From Oceanospirillum sp048264105 (GTDB lineage: Bacteria; Pseudomonadota; Gammaproteobacteria; Pseudomonadales; Halomonadaceae): a stretch of 64,000 bases of DNA. A program made the translations under genes and the position numbers. Under the pieces are notes generated by a model. The model made no database searches, was not told the DNA's origin, and worked only from the letters and a program-made list of their open reading frames with translations. The stretch is taken from the NCBI GenBank assembly GCA_048264105.1, contig JBLXDJ010000001.1:124001-188000 (forward strand), written 5' to 3'. Numbering within the stretch: the first letter of the stretch is position 1; each line of letters starts with the position of its first letter. Of the stretch, positions 61,401 to 64,000 are shown in pieces.

Positions 61401-64000
61401 GTGCACTGCTGGGTCTTCTGGGGGCAACGGCAGGCGGCGCAGGCAGTGGTTCTCAGATTCATGCTGAAGCAACGGTGAATATCACCGCCAATAACCTGAC
61501 TGGCGGGACAGACCTTGCGTTAAACGAGCTGTTGTCCGGTGATCTGTCCTTTGATTACGACGCTTCCGGCAGTGCCTATGCCAGCATCAAGGGACTGGAA
61601 GTGGATACCGGTATAGCGGGTGAAATTGATTTGGGTGAGATCGCTCAGATTGAAGTCCATGTTCTGGATCTGTTTAACCCGGCAACCACACCGACAACCG
61701 TTTATCAGCATCCGGCCTATCCGATGGATGTTGAACTGCTGGTCAGCAACGGAACGGTAGCGGATAACGCAACCGTTGCGCTGTTACCGGATGTGAATCA
61801 GCTACTTGATTTTAACAATCTGAGCTTTGCCGACATTATTGATGCCGTTCAGATGGGCATCGATTTTATCCAGACCACGCTGGAAGAGCAGGCGTTTTAT
61901 AACTATGAATTCCCGCTGATTAACTACTCGCTGGCCGACGTGGTTAATTTCACCGAAGAGCTCTCTTACGCACTTGAAGAGATTAACGATGAACCGGGAC
62001 AAAGCGTTCAGTCTTTTGAAACGCTGTTTGAAGAAGCGCTGGGCGTTGAAGATGACAACACCCTGTCTGCCCGTGATCAGGTTTTCTCCCTTGCGTTAAA
62101 TCAGGGATCGCTGGATGTTCATCTGAACTACAGCCAGCTGTTCACAGAGCTGTTTGACTTCAGCCTGGATTTTGGCGCATTGGCAGAAACAGCAGGTCTG
62201 TCGAATGATGCCGGTATTGAAGGGCTGGATCTGTTTGTTGATCAGACCGGTGCCAGCAAGCTGGAGCTGGAAGCGATTTTCGATCTGCAGATCGACGCCG
62301 GTATTCAGATTACCGAAGGCACCCCTGAGATCTTCCTGTACGACTACACCGGCATGGAAACCGTCACCTCATCCGTTGACAGCTTTGGTGAGTTGCTGTT
62401 TGAGGCGGGTAGCTCGGCTATTTCCCAAAGTTATTATGCCGCACTTGTTTCCGGTATTCAGAACAGCACCCAGAATATTTCCAATGTCAGCCGTTTCAGT
62501 GCGCAGCTTAATATCGCATCTACCGCTGATGAGCTGGCTGATAATGGCCTGCTCAATGCGGATCGTCAGAAGGCGATTATGGATCTGTCTGAGCAGTTAA
62601 GTCAGGAACTGGGCTTTAAGGTTGAGTTGACCGTTGGCGATCAGCAGGAGGTCTCAGATGGCTCCGTGAATCAGGTCGTGTTCGACAATGTTTCTGTCGA
62701 TTACGAGCAGGTTGTGGCAGCTGCCGGTGATGGCTTTGGTACACACGCATCTGTCGGTGTCAGCATTAAGGGCACCGATCTGGAGCTTGCGATTGATGCC
62801 GGCCCTATGTCTCTGGGCATCAGCGGTGGTTCAGCCGTTATTGATGGTGATGGTGATATCAGCACCCAGGACTACGCCACCATGAATCTGATGCTGGACC
62901 AGCAATCCGCTGAGAATGATGATGGTCGTTACTACGTCACTGAGGAGCTGGAGGGTAATCTGGATGCCAGCTTTACCGGTGATATGGAGATTGTTTTACC
63001 CGTTACATTAGACGTTGATGGGCTTAAATATACCCCGGAAGATAAAATCATCATCGGTATTAATGATGAGATTGGCGATCTGGGTGATCTGCTGCAGCAT
63101 CTTGCAGAGGGCTCTGAAGATACCGAACTGCTCACTTTTGAAACACCAGCGCTGAACAGCCTGTATGAGCAGTTGGGCGGTAATCTGAGCATTCTGGGTA
63201 TTATCAATGATCCGACGATACTGGTAGATGGTATCGATTTCGCTTTAGGTGGTCTGCAGGATGTTCTGGGTGATGGTCTGGCCAGCGAGCTGCCATTAAT
63301 TGGCGATGCGCTGGCCAGTCAGAGCGAGTTTATCGAAGACATTCGCCTGGGGCTGCTGGCCGATCTGAATCAGTATCTGAGTTCTAACGGTGGCACCATC
63401 GGCATCACACAGGATGTGATGTATGACCTGTTCGCTAATGAGCTGGGCATCCTGCAGGATAAAAACGGTGATTCTGTCGTTGACCGTGATGATATCAGCA
63501 TCGGCTGGTATAGCGTTGATGGCACCCGCCTGGGTGACTGGGTTGAAGGCGGTCAGGTGATTCTGGATGCCGATGCCATTCAGTTTGATATGACCCTCGG
63601 AGACTATATCTATGGCCACGGCATCGACCTGCCGCTGGATCTGGATCTGCCGGGTTTTGATATGTCTCTGGACGGTGGTTTTGCGCTGGAAACCTACTGG
63701 GATCTCGACTTCGGTCTTGGTTTGAGTGTCACCGATGGTTTTTATCTGGTGGACTCCGGGCAGGATGAGCTTGAATTTAATGTCGATGTTTATCTCGATG
63801 GCTCGCCGGAAGACTTCGGTTCTGATGATGCCTTCACCGGCGAAGCGAAACTTCTTTTCTTCAAAGCCACACTGACGGATAACAACCCGAATGGCCGTGC
63901 CAGCGGCATGTACGGCAAGTTTACCGTAGACGTCAATGGTGGCGATGATGGCCGTCTGACCGCCAATGAATTAATGGGCTCAAATCTGGGTAAAGTGTTT
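55436..64000 (+). CDS. Giant LEPR-XLL domain surface protein (5' part, open at window edge)
   Basis: 2855 codons are visible and the gene continues. A basic N-terminus (FSKNKIKSIGKRKSKFEKL) leads into LEPRIMLAGD at residues 23-32, the LEPR-XLL motif found at the start of very large secreted proteins. Residues ~140-290 hold an autotransporter-like APGNSPG unit (GLVAPGNSPGVQIVDSY). Then come acidic, Cys-poor beta repeats (for example DLSLSGIPSLELSGSDLNVV and a sister copy DLAISGIPGMELSGEQIGFV). Late EF-hand/dockerin-like loops (DGDGDISTQDY, DKNGDSVVDRDD) suggest calcium binding. GGAG lies before the ATG. The likely role is an exported adhesin or biofilm protein. Export route and C-terminus are outside the window. 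Confidence 0.88.
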   Translation, partial: MANRFSKNKIKSIGKRKSKFEKLEPRIMLAGDLLLDGIDTPDFNQDVIVQNDDLLDGQSLSSSEIESQSVSYQPEEMLVSDSGDQESWSTEQEQDVLLIESTLSAGAAATAISAQTERNEKNEVYLGYDADNTLISGSVYLDDNDSLTGSGAVEGLVINEGLVAPGNSPGVQIVDSYAQMDSGTLLIEVGGMTAGGTAENLYDGYDQLNVSNHAELDGALEIRLLNDFNPDVGAQFDILTFGTVSGGFDQIQGLYLGEGKYFSPTLNDAGGITLVVEQMGFVSQLQQDAGVTEAQLTAGLSAVDQLMSALDLRIDVADPSADLVAQLDSVSASLDDLMSQLYTLATDEAFSGSVDFSGQVEFQGQYLKGDFSLSAVVNAADLSTNEYQLAATNMVGHADAGGVVVALEQGAGQLRLTQDGVAGYLSANVAVEGVEGVDARFTGATVSFNETASDLTVSGETAEAGQAFRVEGDASLALGDVLVTNGHLVLEKQTGLTADDDLFLIGATDLTVNTLDAAADQLGVKVSDVELMLVLADGINESGYAFQASGTAALSGLGAGSSLLDANGLQKTLTLQGNNLGRELNETLTVNGQDIALVFDADQTDVSPSFEVQGATFNVDGLGELSGDFRFEFRSQGSDSDSNGLADQFNNQLIVTGSQITGQLSEGGVTLDLSSGQVALIFENHVDGLNNTSTEADWSVSAKGDLSLSGIPSLELSGSDLNVVFNGSGKEAAETLTLADGSELNLALTADTGLSVTGTMAGTLSDVGSVAGDILLLKNAAGEYSFDASRLELPVLGELVGDLSFDLNPQTDAQNTVTSLFADEVVLSGNGIGMSVPTAYGSAVISDASLALLLKDDPASTDPLWALSATADLAISGIPGMELSGEQIGFVYNATGQSVDHTATFTDGSQLQMQATADQVMQLNGALTVDVEGVGQLAGELHFAQDQQTLTLSDNTVITTDRFVISGEDTALEIDAINGGDFSLQGADFIYGQVINQADATQSWNALTLEADAVSLTGLPDLSLSGTNFSLVTSQSDQVTAVNWAEQSLSLDTDSGSLSLDLTADQLGAFSASGALTLAMADAAQITGELTIERLLDQTVSLTGGTSVASDLLAFSADNAEIFVGADAGNAEAMGLTLNTGFNAVTGGSSDLQVAGEDARFFALQATGQSVAFNGFGDLNLSAEAGQPVELALNDSNLANDQVIDFTASDLAGAFDLLLSDAGITTSADLVVEAAGLAALSGHYGIAFELADGTPRFLLAGSDIEAFIGVDAVGGQLTAGELALIVESTESGVGYALQGQGTLTTVGDSPVNLTGTATLDLNALGHPVDETFTIEGVTRTLNFDSADYVSRIQQSDMDVVLSDLLADSLYSLGNMLNDTMGSLAVSYDADGNQITDSPLAEPLPFVGYSLDDLSNVSPLFEMGQYIQHYLHYAVNGGEALPEGDSYPMPTDYSWDPDLNGGAGGLSGEPTVNGLLEFLETNWVANIGGTADNLSINITDEGLSFGYQGTIANSKNLPVDLNEQLNNLGLELDPINVELQTETDVDLAFVTDWNLSDFEFQMKKFDVDMSASLDDLIVDASYGPLGVSIGAAAGEKGQVTINLGAAVAMDASGHLSYQLTEDNTSVVLPVYAEMAGVDLMAEDPVRFMLDGQPATVGDWQLTTENLDTLSKFADLSVTQMISMFPDFVDLLEQTSGSDNMITNLPFTDTALGAVLDFAQAFESNVYNQIDFNKVVSTLFSSDSASVAADSKVVSGLNGVDASAKGGFIQLGDKAYQIKSVSDDGTSVELTESLTESFSGSATISDLNPFKPGMISTIQEYITAINNSGLLPDGVDISYDPVENRFTVPLSFTDTETLADLPIDFDFELPGLELSTDATAAIVGALAGSLNFYIDFDGESHTGNAQATAGSVQFTDATADFSDAVVGGTLWLGNEAYRVIEWVDAQTVKLAAAINTDFDGDYLLKGRAELGVSDLALEGSVNLDRTDPEVSALLGLLGATAGGAGSGSQIHAEATVNITANNLTGGTDLALNELLSGDLSFDYDASGSAYASIKGLEVDTGIAGEIDLGEIAQIEVHVLDLFNPATTPTTVYQHPAYPMDVELLVSNGTVADNATVALLPDVNQLLDFNNLSFADIIDAVQMGIDFIQTTLEEQAFYNYEFPLINYSLADVVNFTEELSYALEEINDEPGQSVQSFETLFEEALGVEDDNTLSARDQVFSLALNQGSLDVHLNYSQLFTELFDFSLDFGALAETAGLSNDAGIEGLDLFVDQTGASKLELEAIFDLQIDAGIQITEGTPEIFLYDYTGMETVTSSVDSFGELLFEAGSSAISQSYYAALVSGIQNSTQNISNVSRFSAQLNIASTADELADNGLLNADRQKAIMDLSEQLSQELGFKVELTVGDQQEVSDGSVNQVVFDNVSVDYEQVVAAAGDGFGTHASVGVSIKGTDLELAIDAGPMSLGISGGSAVIDGDGDISTQDYATMNLMLDQQSAENDDGRYYVTEELEGNLDASFTGDMEIVLPVTLDVDGLKYTPEDKIIIGINDEIGDLGDLLQHLAEGSEDTELLTFETPALNSLYEQLGGNLSILGIINDPTILVDGIDFALGGLQDVLGDGLASELPLIGDALASQSEFIEDIRLGLLADLNQYLSSNGGTIGITQDVMYDLFANELGILQDKNGDSVVDRDDISIGWYSVDGTRLGDWVEGGQVILDADAIQFDMTLGDYIYGHGIDLPLDLDLPGFDMSLDGGFALETYWDLDFGLGLSVTDGFYLVDSGQDELEFNVDVYLDGSPEDFGSDDAFTGEAKLLFFKATLTDNNPNGRASGMYGKFTVDVNGGDDGRLTANELMGSNLGKVF

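Noticed and set aside
1..64000. Prophage, insertion sequences, CRISPR arrays and tRNA genes
   Set aside because: No transposase, integrase, phage structural gene, regular spacer array or cloverleaf-like sequence was recognised; the short tandem repeats are too few and irregular for CRISPR.

Overview
The window looks like chromosome from a marine gammaproteobacterium, most likely of the Oceanospirillaceae type. That placement is inferred from gene content: RegB/RegA, DabB/DabA, Gac/Rsm-style RNA control, NtrC/sigma-54 promoters, several chemotaxis and c-di-GMP proteins, LysE-family exporters and a LEPR-XLL giant surface protein. There are no tRNA or rRNA genes, no CRISPR array, and no intact prophage or insertion sequence.

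Layout. 0-4.5 kb: the 5' part of a type-2 thymidine phosphorylase, an EAL c-di-GMP phosphodiesterase with an unusual NtrC/sigma-54-type upstream region, and a chemoreceptor. 5-9.8 kb: purU, a CBS-domain protein, a candidate RsmY/RsmZ-type small RNA with a GacA-like box, an outer-membrane beta-barrel protein, a CbiM-like membrane protein, and a yybP-ykoY (manganese) riboswitch in front of a TMEM165/GDT1-family exporter. 9.8-16.5 kb: regB-regA redox two-component system, a DUF3833 lipoprotein, a Cache-GGDEF cyclase, fumC and a cytochrome b562. 16.5-22.8 kb: an accessory stretch of small, mostly plus-strand genes (MFS, an orphan PD-(D/E)XK-like protein, GFA, GNAT, DUF2214, gamma-glutamylcyclotransferase-like, LysE, unknown membrane proteins, DUF2805). 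22.8-31.5 kb: a two-gene haem c cluster (ethylbenzene-dehydrogenase-type domain plus membrane cytochrome), rluF with a histone-like tail, and dabB-dabA (inorganic carbon uptake) with a divergent LysR gene. 31.5-36 kb: a Fur-box-controlled divergent iron/cobalamin-type ABC uptake locus with an MFS gene. 36-40 kb: small proteins, purE-purK and a beta carbonic anhydrase. 40-46 kb: an agmatinase-family ureohydrolase plus YjiH-like membrane protein driven by a near-perfect sigma-54 promoter, with a divergent PAS-AAA-TyrR-HTH activator, then a CbbR-like LysR. 46-50.3 kb: GNAT, a membrane protein, and a three-gene retropepsin-like lipoprotein / 7TM transglutaminase-like / RimK-like ATP-grasp operon. 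50.5-55.3 kb: AraC and Lrp regulators each next to a LysE-family exporter, flanking a Cache chemoreceptor. 55.4 kb to the edge: 2855 codons of an open LEPR-XLL adhesin-like gene.

How the parts may work together (inference). Carbon handling is represented by DabBA, carbonic anhydrase, a CbbR-like LysR and RegBA. Nitrogen control appears twice: NtrC-like sites before the EAL gene, and a dedicated sigma-54 activator before the ureohydrolase. The Rsm-like RNA, GGDEF and EAL proteins, chemoreceptors and giant surface protein fit a motile-to-attached lifestyle switch. Most family assignments are secure from motifs. The small RNA, the NtrC-EAL link and the retropepsin/ATP-grasp operon are the least charted parts.
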